NCBI GenBank assembly: GCA_965656195.1
Contig: CBFHJL010000001.1
Location: forward strand, 62,001 to 126,000
Length of the DNA stretch: 64,000 nt
Origin: Brumimicrobium sp965656195
GTDB lineage: Bacteria > Bacteroidota > Bacteroidia > Flavobacteriales_D > Crocinitomicaceae
Direction of reading: 5' to 3'
A program made the translations under genes and the position numbers. Shown one piece after another: positions 43,283-52,614 of the stretch. The notes beneath the pieces were generated by a model that did no database searches, was not told the origin of the DNA, and saw only the letters and a program-made list of their open reading frames with translations. The first letter of the stretch is position 1; every line of letters starts with the position of its first letter.

Positions 43283-44623
43283 ATGGTTGCTATTATTGTT
43301 TTTGCAGTTTTACTTGTGGTAGGATTTGGTGCGTTCGCTATGAACGCTGGTAAGATTCGAAGTAATATCCTTATGGGTAGAGACGTTGATCGCTCGGATC
43401 GTAAAGGGGAACGGCTAAAGGTGATGACCTTAGTTGCGTTTGGACAGAAAAAGATGTTTAAGCGTCCAATTCCAGCGATTCTTCACTTTATGCTTTATGC
43501 GGCTTTCGTGATTACTCAGATTGAATTGATTGAAATTATAGCTGATGGTGTCTCAGGTCAACATCGTTTATTTAGAGCTTCTTTGGGTGGTTTTTACACG
43601 TTCATGATTTCTTTCATTGAGATATTGTCAGTACTGGCTTTTGTAGCGACCTTTATTTTCCTTGCAAGAAGAAATCTTATTAAGATTCCACGTTTCAATA
43701 TGAAAGAAATGAAGGGTTGGCCAAAACTTGATGGTAACTTGATCCTGGTGATGGAATTGGTATTAATTTGCTTCATTTTTATGATGAATGGTGCGGATGA
43801 AGTACTTTACCAACGTCAGCTTTCTCATGCTGAGAACTTAGGTGATGGAAGCCTTGGATTCACTATTTCACAATTTGTTGGTCCTGCTCTTTTTGGAGGA
43901 ATGAGTGAAGGAGCCTTGAATATGGTTGAAAGAATAGGGTGGTGGGGTCACATTGTTATGGTCTTAACGTTCTTGAACTATTTGCCATTCTCAAAACACT
44001 TCCATATTATCTTGGCTTTCCCTAATACTTTCTACTCAAATCTTGAGAAAAAAGGAAAGTTTACAAATATGGAGTCCGTAACGAAAGAAGTGAAGTTGAT
44101 GATGGATCCAGATGCTGATCCATATGCTGCTCCGGCACCGGAAGAAGGGGACGCTGCACCCGCTCGTTTCGGAGCAAAGGATGTTGAAGATCTTACTTGG
44201 AAAAACTTATTGGACTCTTATACATGCACGGAATGTGGTAGATGTACATCCGAATGTCCAGCAAATCAGACGGGTAAGCTTCTTTCGCCTCGTAAAATTA
44301 TGATGGATACAAGAGACCGTCTTGAGGAAAAAGGTAAAGGATTGCGTAAAAATGGTAAGGACTACGATGATGGTAAATCTTTATTGGGGGATTACATAAC
44401 TGAAGAGGAATTATGGGCATGTACGTCTTGTAATGCTTGTGTTGAAGCTTGTCCTGTTAATATCGATCCACTTTCAATTATCATGGATATGCGCCGAAAC
44501 TTGGTGATGGAAGAATCTAAAATTCCATCTGAACTTGCCGGAATGATTTCAAATATTGAGAACAATGGAGCTCCTTGGCAGTTTAGTCAAGAAGATCGCC
44601 TGAATTGGAAAGATGAAGATTAA
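43283..44623 (+). CDS. membrane-bound 4Fe-4S dicluster oxidoreductase subunit (HdrD-like)
   Basis: A 446-residue protein with five or so transmembrane helices in the first 240 residues (heme b-type NarI-like region; FKRPIPAILHFMLYAAFVIT, IGWWGHIVMVLTFLNYLPFS). It also has two cytoplasmic 4Fe-4S motifs: CTECGRCTSECP (about residue 316) and CTSCNACVEACP (about 383). This is the electron-transfer half of the HdrD/GlpC-like systems; the CCG-domain partner is encoded two genes downstream. The redox partners are unknown. An Ala/Pro/Glu linker sits at about 275-295. Confidence 0.9.
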   Translation: MVAIIVFAVLLVVGFGAFAMNAGKIRSNILMGRDVDRSDRKGERLKVMTLVAFGQKKMFKRPIPAILHFMLYAAFVITQIELIEIIADGVSGQHRLFRASLGGFYTFMISFIEILSVLAFVATFIFLARRNLIKIPRFNMKEMKGWPKLDGNLILVMELVLICFIFMMNGADEVLYQRQLSHAENLGDGSLGFTISQFVGPALFGGMSEGALNMVERIGWWGHIVMVLTFLNYLPFSKHFHIILAFPNTFYSNLEKKGKFTNMESVTKEVKLMMDPDADPYAAPAPEEGDAAPARFGAKDVEDLTWKNLLDSYTCTECGRCTSECPANQTGKLLSPRKIMMDTRDRLEEKGKGLRKNGKDYDDGKSLLGDYITEEELWACTSCNACVEACPVNIDPLSIIMDMRRNLVMEESKIPSELAGMISNIENNGAPWQFSQEDRLNWKDED

Positions 44624-44649
44624 TTTTAATTCGTAGAGTTTAATTAGTA

Positions 44650-45063
44650 ATGGAGTTAAAAGAGACATTTGAAAATGGACAAAAGATTAGTCCTATTTTA
44701 CCAGATGAAGTTAAAAATTACTTGATCGATATAGACGGTACGATCTGTGATGATATTCCAAATGAAGAGCCGGAACGTATGGCTACAGCGAATGTTTATC
44801 CGGATGCACTTCGTGTTTTGAATAAGTGGTACGAAGATGGACATTACATTACATTCTTTACCTCTAGAATAGAAGAACATCGAGATGTAACCTCGAAATG
44901 GTTGGATGAGCATGGGTTTAAATATCATGGTTTATTGATGAATAAACCGAGAGGGGGGAATTATCATTGGATAGATAATCATATTGTTCGTGCTACTAGG
45001 TTTAACGGTGAGTTTACAGAATTAACAGATAAAAACGCCAAGATACAGGTGTTTGAAAAATAG
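44650..45063 (+). CDS. HAD-superfamily phosphohydrolase
   Basis: A 137-residue HAD phosphatase with no cap domain. Motif I is YLIDIDGTICDD (nucleophile Asp and acid/base Asp), motif II is ITFFTSRIEEHRD, and YHWIDNHIV supplies a late Asp. Relatives are sometimes annotated as phosphoheptose isomerase, which the motifs do not support. It sits between two genes encoding parts of an iron-sulfur complex, 26 nt after one and 6 nt before the other, so is co-expressed with them. Substrate unknown. Confidence 0.85.
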   Translation: MELKETFENGQKISPILPDEVKNYLIDIDGTICDDIPNEEPERMATANVYPDALRVLNKWYEDGHYITFFTSRIEEHRDVTSKWLDEHGFKYHGLLMNKPRGGNYHWIDNHIVRATRFNGEFTELTDKNAKIQVFEK

Positions 45064-45069
45064 AAGATT

Positions 45070-45864
45070 ATGAGTGAATTGATGAAGGTTCCAACAATGG
45101 CAGAAATGACAGCTGCGGGAGAAGTACCTGAAGTATTATTCTGGGTTGGTTGTGCAGGGAGTTTTGATGATCGAGCAAAGAAGATCACAAAAGCAATTGT
45201 AAAGATCTTGAATAAGTGCAATGTAAAGTTTGCAGTTCTTGGTGCCGAGGAATCTTGTACAGGAGACCCTGCAAAGCGAGCGGGAAATGAATTTCTATTC
45301 CAGATGCAGGCCATGATGAATATTCAAGTATTAGATGGATATGAGGTGAAGAAAATAGTAACTGGTTGTCCTCACTGCTTTAATACACTTAAAAATGAAT
45401 ATCCTGAATTGGGTGGTAATTATGAGGTAATCCACCACACGCAACTAATTCAGTCTCTTATAGAAGAAGGCAAACTTACAGTTGAAGGAGGAGATACGTT
45501 CAAAGGAAAGAAGATAACTTTCCATGACCCATGTTATCTGGGGAGAGCTAATGATGTTTACGAAGCTCCAAGACAAATGCTGCAAAGCTTAGATGCTGAG
45601 TTGGCAGAAATGAAACGTTGCCGTACAAAGGGGCTTTGCTGTGGAGCAGGAGGGGCTCAAATGTTTAAGGAGGCTGAAAAAGGAAATAAAGAAGTCAACA
45701 TAGAAAGAACTGAGGATGCCCTTGAGGTGAAACCAGATGTTATTGCCACTGGATGCCCATTCTGTAACACAATGATGACGGATGGTGTAAAGAATAAGGA
45801 TAAGGAGGATAGTATCGAAGTATTGGATGTGGCAGAATTAATTGCTACAGCTGCAGATCTATAG
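45070..45864 (+). CDS. (Fe-S)-binding protein with CCG domains (HdrD/GlpC/LutA-like)
   Basis: A 264-residue cytoplasmic protein with two cysteine-rich CCG-type domains: WVGCAGSFDDRAKKI with VTGCPHCFNTLKNEYP, and HDPCYLGRANDVYEAPR with LCCGAGGAQMF and TGCPFCNTMM. These normally bind a noncubane 4Fe-4S cluster and pair with dicluster ferredoxin-like subunits. The partner is the membrane protein at 43283. Probably a membrane-linked oxidoreductase that passes electrons to or from quinone; the direction and substrate are not apparent. Confidence 0.92.
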   Translation: MSELMKVPTMAEMTAAGEVPEVLFWVGCAGSFDDRAKKITKAIVKILNKCNVKFAVLGAEESCTGDPAKRAGNEFLFQMQAMMNIQVLDGYEVKKIVTGCPHCFNTLKNEYPELGGNYEVIHHTQLIQSLIEEGKLTVEGGDTFKGKKITFHDPCYLGRANDVYEAPRQMLQSLDAELAEMKRCRTKGLCCGAGGAQMFKEAEKGNKEVNIERTEDALEVKPDVIATGCPFCNTMMTDGVKNKDKEDSIEVLDVAELIATAADL

Positions 45865-45868
45865 AGGT

Positions 45869-46339
45869 ATGTTGAACTTAGGTACATTTGATAAGTTTCC
45901 TGATGAATCTCGTGTTTGGTTGTATCAAACGGATCGACCTCTTACAGAGAAAGAGATAAAGATGACTCGAGATAGACTGTTCGCTTTCATGAGAGAATGG
46001 GCAGCACATGGAAATAAGCTTTGGGCAGCAGCAGATGTAATCAATCCATACTTTGTGGCTGTTTCAGTAAATGATGCCTTGACTCCTCCATCTGGTTGTT
46101 CTATCGATGCATCTGTAAAAGAGTTACAAGCGCTGGGGAATGAGCTTAACGTCGATTTCTTTACACGTATGAAGGTGACATATATAAGTGGTGGTCACTT
46201 GGATCAGATCAATTTCTCAGAACTTTCGGAATTAGCGGAGGATACGCTTATTTATGATCCTCTTGTTGCCAAATTAGGCCATTTAAGATCTAAATTCCCC
46301 TTAAATCTTAAGGATAGCTCGTTTTCTCATTTAGTATAG
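45869..46339 (+). CDS. conserved Bacteroidota hypothetical protein
   Basis: A 156-residue protein (FDKFPDESRVWLYQTDRPLT, MREWAAHGNKLWAAADV, PPSGCSIDASVKELQALG). Its relatives in this phylum carry the label ABC transporter ATPase in some annotations, but it has no Walker A, Walker B or signature motif, so that label is unsupported. The GCSID(A/S) segment is the best conserved part I recognise. ATG at 45869 is chosen, 4 nt after the stop of the Fe-S gene; an upstream TTG would overlap it. Last gene of the block. Confidence 0.75.
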   Translation: MLNLGTFDKFPDESRVWLYQTDRPLTEKEIKMTRDRLFAFMREWAAHGNKLWAAADVINPYFVAVSVNDALTPPSGCSIDASVKELQALGNELNVDFFTRMKVTYISGGHLDQINFSELSELAEDTLIYDPLVAKLGHLRSKFPLNLKDSSFSHLV

Positions 46340-46355
46340 TTGCGTTTACTCGGTT

Positions 46356-48725
46356 TTAAAAATCAATTACGATTCCAATTGAAGGTAGAACATTACCTGT
46401 ACTTACTTGTGGCAGTTGTTCCAGCGAAACAGGTGTAATCAATACTCCGTTTTCATCTTTCGACAACGCGTAACCAGGTTCTGAAGGTTGAGCTTGTGCA
46501 AGGAGGTTTTGAACTTCTAAGAATATATCTAACGCCCAATTGTCAAAACTCCATTTTTTATCTATTCTTAGATCTGTTTGATTGAATGCATCCAGGCGGA
46601 CCTGCCCAAGTTGACTGTAGTCTTTTATTATGGCTGGATAGTTCTGTAAAGTAGCCTCTTCGTCAACAGGAGCATACGGAGTTCTGCCTGAGTATCGAAC
46701 GCGTAAACTTACCTCCCAATTCTTCTTCTTGCCAAACTTATATCCCCCTGTAAATGTAGCTAACACTCCCTGATTCCAAGCGGATGGTATATATTCATCC
46801 GTATCAAATCCGGTAAATTCAGACTGGAATAATGTGATGGCTAAAATTCCGTAAAAGTTATTCGAGAGTTTCTGCTGAGCTAAAAACTCAACACCATATG
46901 TTCTACCAAGTCCTAAACTTCGAATCGGTTCATTCCCCAATACTGAGAAATCACCACCTAGATTCGCTAATGAAACACTGTCTCGAATAGACACAGGGTA
47001 ATCGCTATAACGCTTATAGAAGCCTTCTACTGTCAATTTGGTCGATGTTGTAGGTAAATACTCGACTCCGAGAACAAAATGATCGCTTTGAATATATTTA
47101 GCGTCTTTATTGACTTCAGCTCCTGTGCTATCTTTAAACCCTAAAATAGTATATGGTGCTATTTTATAATATCTTCCAATTGAAGCGTTAAGAGACCATT
47201 TCTTTTCCTTGTCCAAAGCATAGGAGAGAGCCAGCCTTGGACTTAATGTTCTATAAATTTCATTTCCAGTTTCAGTGAATGTGTTCCCATCAAATCGAAT
47301 TCCACCTGAGACCGTTAAACGATTTTGAAATAATGAAGTATTTGCCTGAGCAAAGGCACCATATCTCCAGAAGTTTAAGCTATTATTGTAGGTGAAATTG
47401 CTGACCAAATCTTCTGTGTCATTTCTATAATCAGCATTCTGAACTACCGCTCCAGCGGATAATTCAAATTTATCAAAGTATCTTTTGTAGTAATACCGTA
47501 GTTTGGATTCTTGCTCCTGAGAAATATTGTTTAGGAATAATCCTGTTTGCGATACATTGTCTTGATACCTCTTAAAGTCATTTCGAAGTAAATTGATACT
47601 CGCTGAAGTTGTCATAAAGCCGTTCACGTCCTTAAACCGCTTTCTCCATGTTACCCCTGAGGTAGAAGTATACTGGTTGATAATTGGAACTTGTTCAACT
47701 GCATTTAGCTGATCAACAGTGAAGTCATCGGGTAGATTCACTTGAAAATTATCAATGGCACCAACCCCCAATAAAATAAGGTCATTGTATTCATTGATTT
47801 TATGATTGATTTTGTACTGGTAATCCCAATAGTCAGGAAGTATAGGTAAGTCTAACGCTCGAAATAAGAGTTGTAAATATGATCTTCTAGCTGAAATGAT
47901 GTAGGATGTTTTCGCTTGTTTTTTGTCGCCTTTGAATAATGGTCCTTCCAGTGTTAATGCCGCTTCTGAACTACTAACTCTGATGTTTGTTTGCATTTTA
48001 CGCTTGTTGCCTTCGCGTTGATCGAATTGCAGTACTCCCGACAATGCATTGTCATATTGAGCTCCAAATGAAGTTGCTGATAACGTCACTCCTTCAAAGA
48101 AAGAAACGTTTAGTAATCCAACTGGTCCTCCTGCCGAGCCTTGCGTAGAGAAGTGATTGATATTCGGAATTTCGATTCCATCCAAATAATAAACGTTCTC
48201 ATTTGGAGCGCCACCTCTGATTATTATGTCATTTCTAAACCCTCCAACAGATCCACCGACACCTGGCAACGACTGCACAACCTTCGCTACGTCATTGTTA
48301 CCTCCAGGGTAAGTTGCAATCTCCTCGGCTGATAATTTGTTTGTAGATAAAGGTGTCTCTTTCGATTTCTTGTATGGACTCGCAACAATTTCTACACCTT
48401 CTATCTCTGTTGATTCTATTGGCTTCAATTCAAAATTCAAATCTGGAGTTCCCGCGGATTTTATAACTACATTGTAGACGACCTCTTCCTGATAATCCAA
48501 CGATGAAACTTTAACTGTATACGATTTTGTCGGTATGTTCTTTATCTCATAAAAACCATTAACGTCAGTCACGGCTCCTAAATTGGCTCCTTCTAGTTTA
48601 ATCGTTATACCGAAAAGCAATTCTCCACTAACGGCATCCTTTACTGTTCCGGCCAATGAGCCAGTTTGAGAAAAAGATGTAAAACTGAGAACAATAGATA
48701 TGAGGGTAATAAATGTAGCCTTCAT
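46356..48725 (-). CDS. TonB-dependent receptor
   Basis: A 789-residue outer-membrane receptor. Signal peptide (KATFITLISIVLSFTSFSQ), then a carboxypeptidase-D-like regulatory domain (about 24-105; SLAGTVKDAVSGELLFGI), a plug domain (about 125-230; VVQSLPGVGGSVGGFRNDI, IIRGGAPNENVYYLDGIEI) and a 22-strand-type barrel to the end (VEFLAQQKLSNNFYGIL). It imports an unknown ligand using TonB energy. It is not a SusC type and no SusD gene is adjacent. ATG at 48725 is preferred to a TTG 18 nt upstream. Confidence 0.92.
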   Translation of the reverse strand: MKATFITLISIVLSFTSFSQTGSLAGTVKDAVSGELLFGITIKLEGANLGAVTDVNGFYEIKNIPTKSYTVKVSSLDYQEEVVYNVVIKSAGTPDLNFELKPIESTEIEGVEIVASPYKKSKETPLSTNKLSAEEIATYPGGNNDVAKVVQSLPGVGGSVGGFRNDIIIRGGAPNENVYYLDGIEIPNINHFSTQGSAGGPVGLLNVSFFEGVTLSATSFGAQYDNALSGVLQFDQREGNKRKMQTNIRVSSSEAALTLEGPLFKGDKKQAKTSYIISARRSYLQLLFRALDLPILPDYWDYQYKINHKINEYNDLILLGVGAIDNFQVNLPDDFTVDQLNAVEQVPIINQYTSTSGVTWRKRFKDVNGFMTTSASINLLRNDFKRYQDNVSQTGLFLNNISQEQESKLRYYYKRYFDKFELSAGAVVQNADYRNDTEDLVSNFTYNNSLNFWRYGAFAQANTSLFQNRLTVSGGIRFDGNTFTETGNEIYRTLSPRLALSYALDKEKKWSLNASIGRYYKIAPYTILGFKDSTGAEVNKDAKYIQSDHFVLGVEYLPTTSTKLTVEGFYKRYSDYPVSIRDSVSLANLGGDFSVLGNEPIRSLGLGRTYGVEFLAQQKLSNNFYGILAITLFQSEFTGFDTDEYIPSAWNQGVLATFTGGYKFGKKKNWEVSLRVRYSGRTPYAPVDEEATLQNYPAIIKDYSQLGQVRLDAFNQTDLRIDKKWSFDNWALDIFLEVQNLLAQAQPSEPGYALSKDENGVLITPVSLEQLPQVSTGNVLPSIGIVIDF

Positions 48726-48812
48726 GACATAAAATATTTCCAACTTAACACACCGGAAATTATTTTGTTGTCTTACGGACGTAAAGTTTTTATAAATGAC
48801 CGAAAAGAATGA

Positions 48813-49691
48813 CTAAAAGCGTTTTAGAGATCCTCTTTGGAACTGCCATTCAGGGGTATTCAAAAATTCACCAAAATCAAGAGAGTACCAAGGACCCAAG
48901 TTTTGATCATTCGGATTGACTAAAATCTGAATTTCTTGCGCGGGCATATAACTTTGAGCTAATATAAAACACTTTTCTCCTGTTTCTTCGTTGATTGCCA
49001 TATCTACTATAATCACCCCATGACCTGGATGCCCTCCCCAGAGGAATACATCTCCAATTTGCATATCACTTTCTTTTACTTTCGGTAATTCCTTAGCTAA
49101 AGATGCGGTACCTGCAAATGAGAAGACATACTCTAGATACTTCCAGTAACTTTTATCACTATTAGAGGCTTCAGTATCTTTCGTCCAATTGAACTTGCTT
49201 CCAGTAAAATGTATTCTATAGCCCTCCATCCATTTGTCGTAGCGCGCTTCAAAACCTGTATTAAACTGGAAATGTATTTCATCAAATCGTTTTTGACTTC
49301 TTAAATAATCAGCACGCAATCTCATTATGGCATCTGCACATTGATGTAAATCTCTTTTTCCAATGGGAAGGTCGATCACACCACAATACACACCTGAAAC
49401 ATTCTTACTACTACCATCATAATAGTTCACTTTACTTCCATGTGGCTTTAATTCTAGTTCACGAAGAAAATTGCCAAATGAAAATTCTTCTATTTTTATT
49501 CTGGTAAAACCATTTGGAGCATTAAAACGGGTAAGTATTGATTTACCCGCTGCATTGATGATAGAACTGTCTCTTATAGCGGTTGTGCTCTTATCAGAAA
49601 GCTTTGGTGTGGCAGATTTATTATTTTCACTCGTGCAAAATGAAAACCCTAAAATGGCAAGTCCGATAAGCAATGTAAGTGTGTAATTCAT
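48813..49691 (-). CDS. DUF4846 domain protein, probable lipoprotein
   Basis: A 292-residue exported protein. Residues 1-19 are hydrophobic, ending in a Cys (ILGFSFC), giving a loose lipobox. The rest is DUF4846: GVYCGVIDLPIGKRDLHQCA, DAIMRLRADYLRSQKRFDEI, GDVFLWGGHPGHGVIIVD. Function unknown. It lies between the TonB receptor and the TPR phosphatase on the same strand, 43-87 nt from each. Confidence 0.85.
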   Translation of the reverse strand: MNYTLTLLIGLAILGFSFCTSENNKSATPKLSDKSTTAIRDSSIINAAGKSILTRFNAPNGFTRIKIEEFSFGNFLRELELKPHGSKVNYYDGSSKNVSGVYCGVIDLPIGKRDLHQCADAIMRLRADYLRSQKRFDEIHFQFNTGFEARYDKWMEGYRIHFTGSKFNWTKDTEASNSDKSYWKYLEYVFSFAGTASLAKELPKVKESDMQIGDVFLWGGHPGHGVIIVDMAINEETGEKCFILAQSYMPAQEIQILVNPNDQNLGPWYSLDFGEFLNTPEWQFQRGSLKRF

Positions 49692-49734
49692 ATCTCTATA
49701 ATCAAGAGTTCTAGTTTCGTTACCTGTTCTTCAA

Positions 49735-51849
49735 TTATAATTCAATGGCCATTATACAAATATCATCAACTTGTTCTTCATGGGTCATCCAGTCCTCTAA
49801 TCGATCGATTAAATATGATTTCTGTTGTTCGAGCGTTAACGTATTTTTATTTAATAAAATGCTACGTATTTGAGAACGTCTGAATTTCTTTCCATTTTCA
49901 CCGCCAAACTGATCTTGGTAACCGTCAGTGAATAAATAAAGGCGAGAGGACTTCTGTAATTTAAACGTCTTTTTGGAAAATGGGTGAGGATCAAATGAGA
50001 AGCCGACAGGTTGCTTGTTTGAAGGAATTTCGAATAGGCTGACTGCATTAGCCGTTAGTTTTTCGAATTCATTTAGCTCACTCGATTCATCCGTACTTTT
50101 AATCAGCATGAGAGGATTATATGCTCCAGCAAATTCTAAATTGAAATGCGAATCCTCTTTTTCAATACTAATCAAACAAATATCCATACCATCCTTAACA
50201 GCGCCACTATTGGATAAAAACTGATTGATAATAATTTCTCTTGAGCGATCAAGAATTTTATCTACTTCGGTAATATCTTCCTCTATAACCGTTCGCGTTA
50301 ATGCTCTTGAACAAACAACACTTACCATTGCGCCAGGTACACCATGACCAGTACAATCAGCAACTGCCATGAAAAGTTTATCACCTTTCTTTTCCATCCA
50401 GTAGAAATCACCACTCACAACATCCTTTGGTTTGAAATAGACAAATTGGTCCTTGATATATTCAGGCAGCTCGTCTAAATGCGGTAGAATGGTCTTTTGA
50501 ATTCGCTCAGCGTAAGAAATTGAATCGGAAATTTCCTTACTTTTCAGTTCAAGATTCTCCTTTTGATAAGAAATAACCTTTTTTTGTTTTTGAGTAATTC
50601 TGTACCTCCTGAAAAGTAGTAGACTCAAAAAACTAAAAAGAATAAGTCCGATAATACCTGCAACTATTTGTTTATTCTTCTGCGATACTGTTTCTTCTTG
50701 CTTCTTTATCTTAATGTCTTTTAAATTTAAAATTTGGGCGTGCTCCAAGCTGTCTTTAAGTACTTCTTTTTCAAATCGATATTCAAGTTCATATGCTATA
50801 AACTCGCGTGATCGGTTTATTTTATCCAAACTGTCTTTCACACGATTATACCTTTCTAGGTATTCGATAGCGGACTCTGAATCTCCGTATAGTCTATTAA
50901 GCTTAAAAAGCAAATAGTTTAACTCTAATCCTTCAGATGCTATGTTATGCAATTTTGCAATTTTTAATCCATTTTTTGCGACACTCAAAGCTGCCCCAAC
51001 ATCATTAAGTCCAATTCCAAGGGCATCAGCTTTATCAGTTTGTGCTTTTACAACAAGTCTATAGTTTTCTGTAGCTCTCGCAATTTCAAGACATTGATCT
51101 AAATATTCAATAGCTAAATCATAATTCTTATTCTCAAGTTCGAGCGACCCTAAATTCAAGAGACTTAGACATAGACTTCGTTGGTCCTTAAACTTCTGTG
51201 ATAAGTCCCTGCCTTTTATGAAATTCTTCTTTGCCTCAGAAAAATTACCAAGTTTTAAATGCTGAACACCTATATTTATATAATCTAGTGCGAGTCCAAC
51301 AGAGTCTCCCATTACAGAATCAATATAGAACGATTTAGAATGATATTCTAGCGCAATTTTATGTTCTTCTAAGTTCTCGTATATATATCCTAGATTAGTA
51401 AAGATATAGGCATACTTTAGCTCGTCCTCAATTAATCGTTCACATTCAATTAGGTATTTTAGTGCTTGGGAATTATTCCCCATATCTCCTAAAACCAAAG
51501 ATATATTTGATCGTGCGCTAATCTGTTCCGAAGAATCATTTATTCGTTTTGCATAAGCTAGAACTTGAAAAAGATCATTAAGTGCTTCTTTATATTGTGC
51601 AGAATAATAATAAGCTATGCCTCGAATATTAATATGTTTCTTCCGCAGTGAAGAATCTGCAATATCATGAGTCAGATTCTCAGAAAGAAGTTGTATCGAG
51701 GAGTCCGGACGGTCATTCAATAATGATACAGCTAGTTCGTAATTGTCGAGAATATTGTCGTTTGTACCTTCCTTATCTTGGGCAAGCGAACTAGTCAAAA
51801 TCAATAGTGATGATAGAACAAGTAAATACTTTAGTAGTTGTGTTGTCAT
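49735..51849 (-). CDS. TPR / transmembrane / SpoIIE-type PP2C phosphatase
   Basis: A 704-residue protein with signal peptide (TQLLKYLLVLSSLLILTSSLAQ), periplasmic TPR repeats (about 40-340), a coiled coil, one transmembrane helix (about 391-412; IVAGIIGLILFSFLSLLLF), a second coil and a cytoplasmic SpoIIE phosphatase (about 455-704). The metal-binding motifs are complete: DCTGHGVPGAMVS, KDGMDICLIS, LFTDGYQDQFGG, VDDICIMAIE. The catalytic domain is clearly related to that of the 1389-residue protein at 34234, but its sensor faces the periplasm. Partner unknown. Confidence 0.92.
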   Translation of the reverse strand: MTTQLLKYLLVLSSLLILTSSLAQDKEGTNDNILDNYELAVSLLNDRPDSSIQLLSENLTHDIADSSLRKKHINIRGIAYYYSAQYKEALNDLFQVLAYAKRINDSSEQISARSNISLVLGDMGNNSQALKYLIECERLIEDELKYAYIFTNLGYIYENLEEHKIALEYHSKSFYIDSVMGDSVGLALDYINIGVQHLKLGNFSEAKKNFIKGRDLSQKFKDQRSLCLSLLNLGSLELENKNYDLAIEYLDQCLEIARATENYRLVVKAQTDKADALGIGLNDVGAALSVAKNGLKIAKLHNIASEGLELNYLLFKLNRLYGDSESAIEYLERYNRVKDSLDKINRSREFIAYELEYRFEKEVLKDSLEHAQILNLKDIKIKKQEETVSQKNKQIVAGIIGLILFSFLSLLLFRRYRITQKQKKVISYQKENLELKSKEISDSISYAERIQKTILPHLDELPEYIKDQFVYFKPKDVVSGDFYWMEKKGDKLFMAVADCTGHGVPGAMVSVVCSRALTRTVIEEDITEVDKILDRSREIIINQFLSNSGAVKDGMDICLISIEKEDSHFNLEFAGAYNPLMLIKSTDESSELNEFEKLTANAVSLFEIPSNKQPVGFSFDPHPFSKKTFKLQKSSRLYLFTDGYQDQFGGENGKKFRRSQIRSILLNKNTLTLEQQKSYLIDRLEDWMTHEEQVDDICIMAIEL

Positions 51850-51924
51850 TTTATAGTATCTAAAGGACTGAAAACTTACGACTTAATTTAAAAGTAAGTA
51901 TAAATCATCAATTAAAGACGTAAA

Positions 51925-52536
51925 CTATATTTCTCCTGCACCTTGACGCACAATTTCTGGATGATCATCTGTACAGTCTATGATTGTCGAAGCTTCTAGT
52001 TTACCAGGTCCACCATCAATGATACTGCTGACTTTGTCATCAAATCGTTCATAGATTTCATAAGGATCAGTGAAGTATTCTAACAGATCATCTTCGTTGT
52101 CATGCAAGGAGGTTGTGACTAATGGGTTTCCAAGTGCTTCAACAAGAGCTAAAACAATACCATTATCTGGTATTTTTATCCCGATCTCTGTACGTTTAGT
52201 ATCGAAGAGTCTTGTGACTTCATTTGTCGCGTTTAGAATATATGTGAAAGGTCCGGGAAGTGTTTGTTTCATCATCTTGAATGTAGGCCGATTGACTTGC
52301 TTAACATATTCTGATACTTGACTTAAATCTTTACATATTATTGAAAACCTAGCCTGTTTTAAACGTACACCTTTAAACTTGGCAAGCTTAGCAAGCGCCT
52401 TTTTGTTCGTTAGGTCACACCCCATGGCATATACAGTATCAGTAGGGTAGATAATAATCTCTCCTTTTTTAAGTTCACCAACTATGTCATTTATCAGTCG
52501 TTGGTCTATATTGCTTTCGTTGATTTCTATTATCAT
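51925..52536 (-). CDS. Sua5/YciO/YrdC family, threonylcarbamoyl-AMP synthase-like
   Basis: A 203-residue protein with the YrdC fold. Signatures are KKGEIIIYPTDTVYAMGCDL, KGVRLKQARFSIICKDLSQ and LPGPFTYILNAT, the nucleotide- and bicarbonate-binding regions used to make threonylcarbamoyl-AMP for tRNA t6A. Some Bacteroidota carry separate YciO-like and YrdC-like copies, and this one could be either. No Sua5 C-terminal domain. Confidence 0.88.
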   Translation of the reverse strand: MIIEINESNIDQRLINDIVGELKKGEIIIYPTDTVYAMGCDLTNKKALAKLAKFKGVRLKQARFSIICKDLSQVSEYVKQVNRPTFKMMKQTLPGPFTYILNATNEVTRLFDTKRTEIGIKIPDNGIVLALVEALGNPLVTTSLHDNEDDLLEYFTDPYEIYERFDDKVSSIIDGGPGKLEASTIIDCTDDHPEIVRQGAGEI

Positions 52537-52545
52537 TACCTATTC

Positions 52546-52574
52546 TTTGTTTATTTAATAATATAGTATTTTTG
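52546..52574 (+). promoter_or_regulatory. promoter of the cupredoxin gene pair
   Basis: TTTG at 52546-52549, 17 nt, then TATTTTTG at 52567-52574 (exact TAnnTTTG). Transcription would begin near 52580, about 35 nt before the ATG. One of the better promoter matches in the window. Confidence 0.6.
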
Positions 52575-52614
52575 ATTAATATACACTAAGTAATTCACGT
52601 CAGAATATAAATTC

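Noticed and set aside
44650..45063. Phosphoheptose isomerase
   Set aside because: The sequence has HAD motifs (DIDGT) and no sugar isomerase domain.
45869..46339. ABC transporter ATPase
   Set aside because: No Walker A, Walker B or LSGGQ motif.
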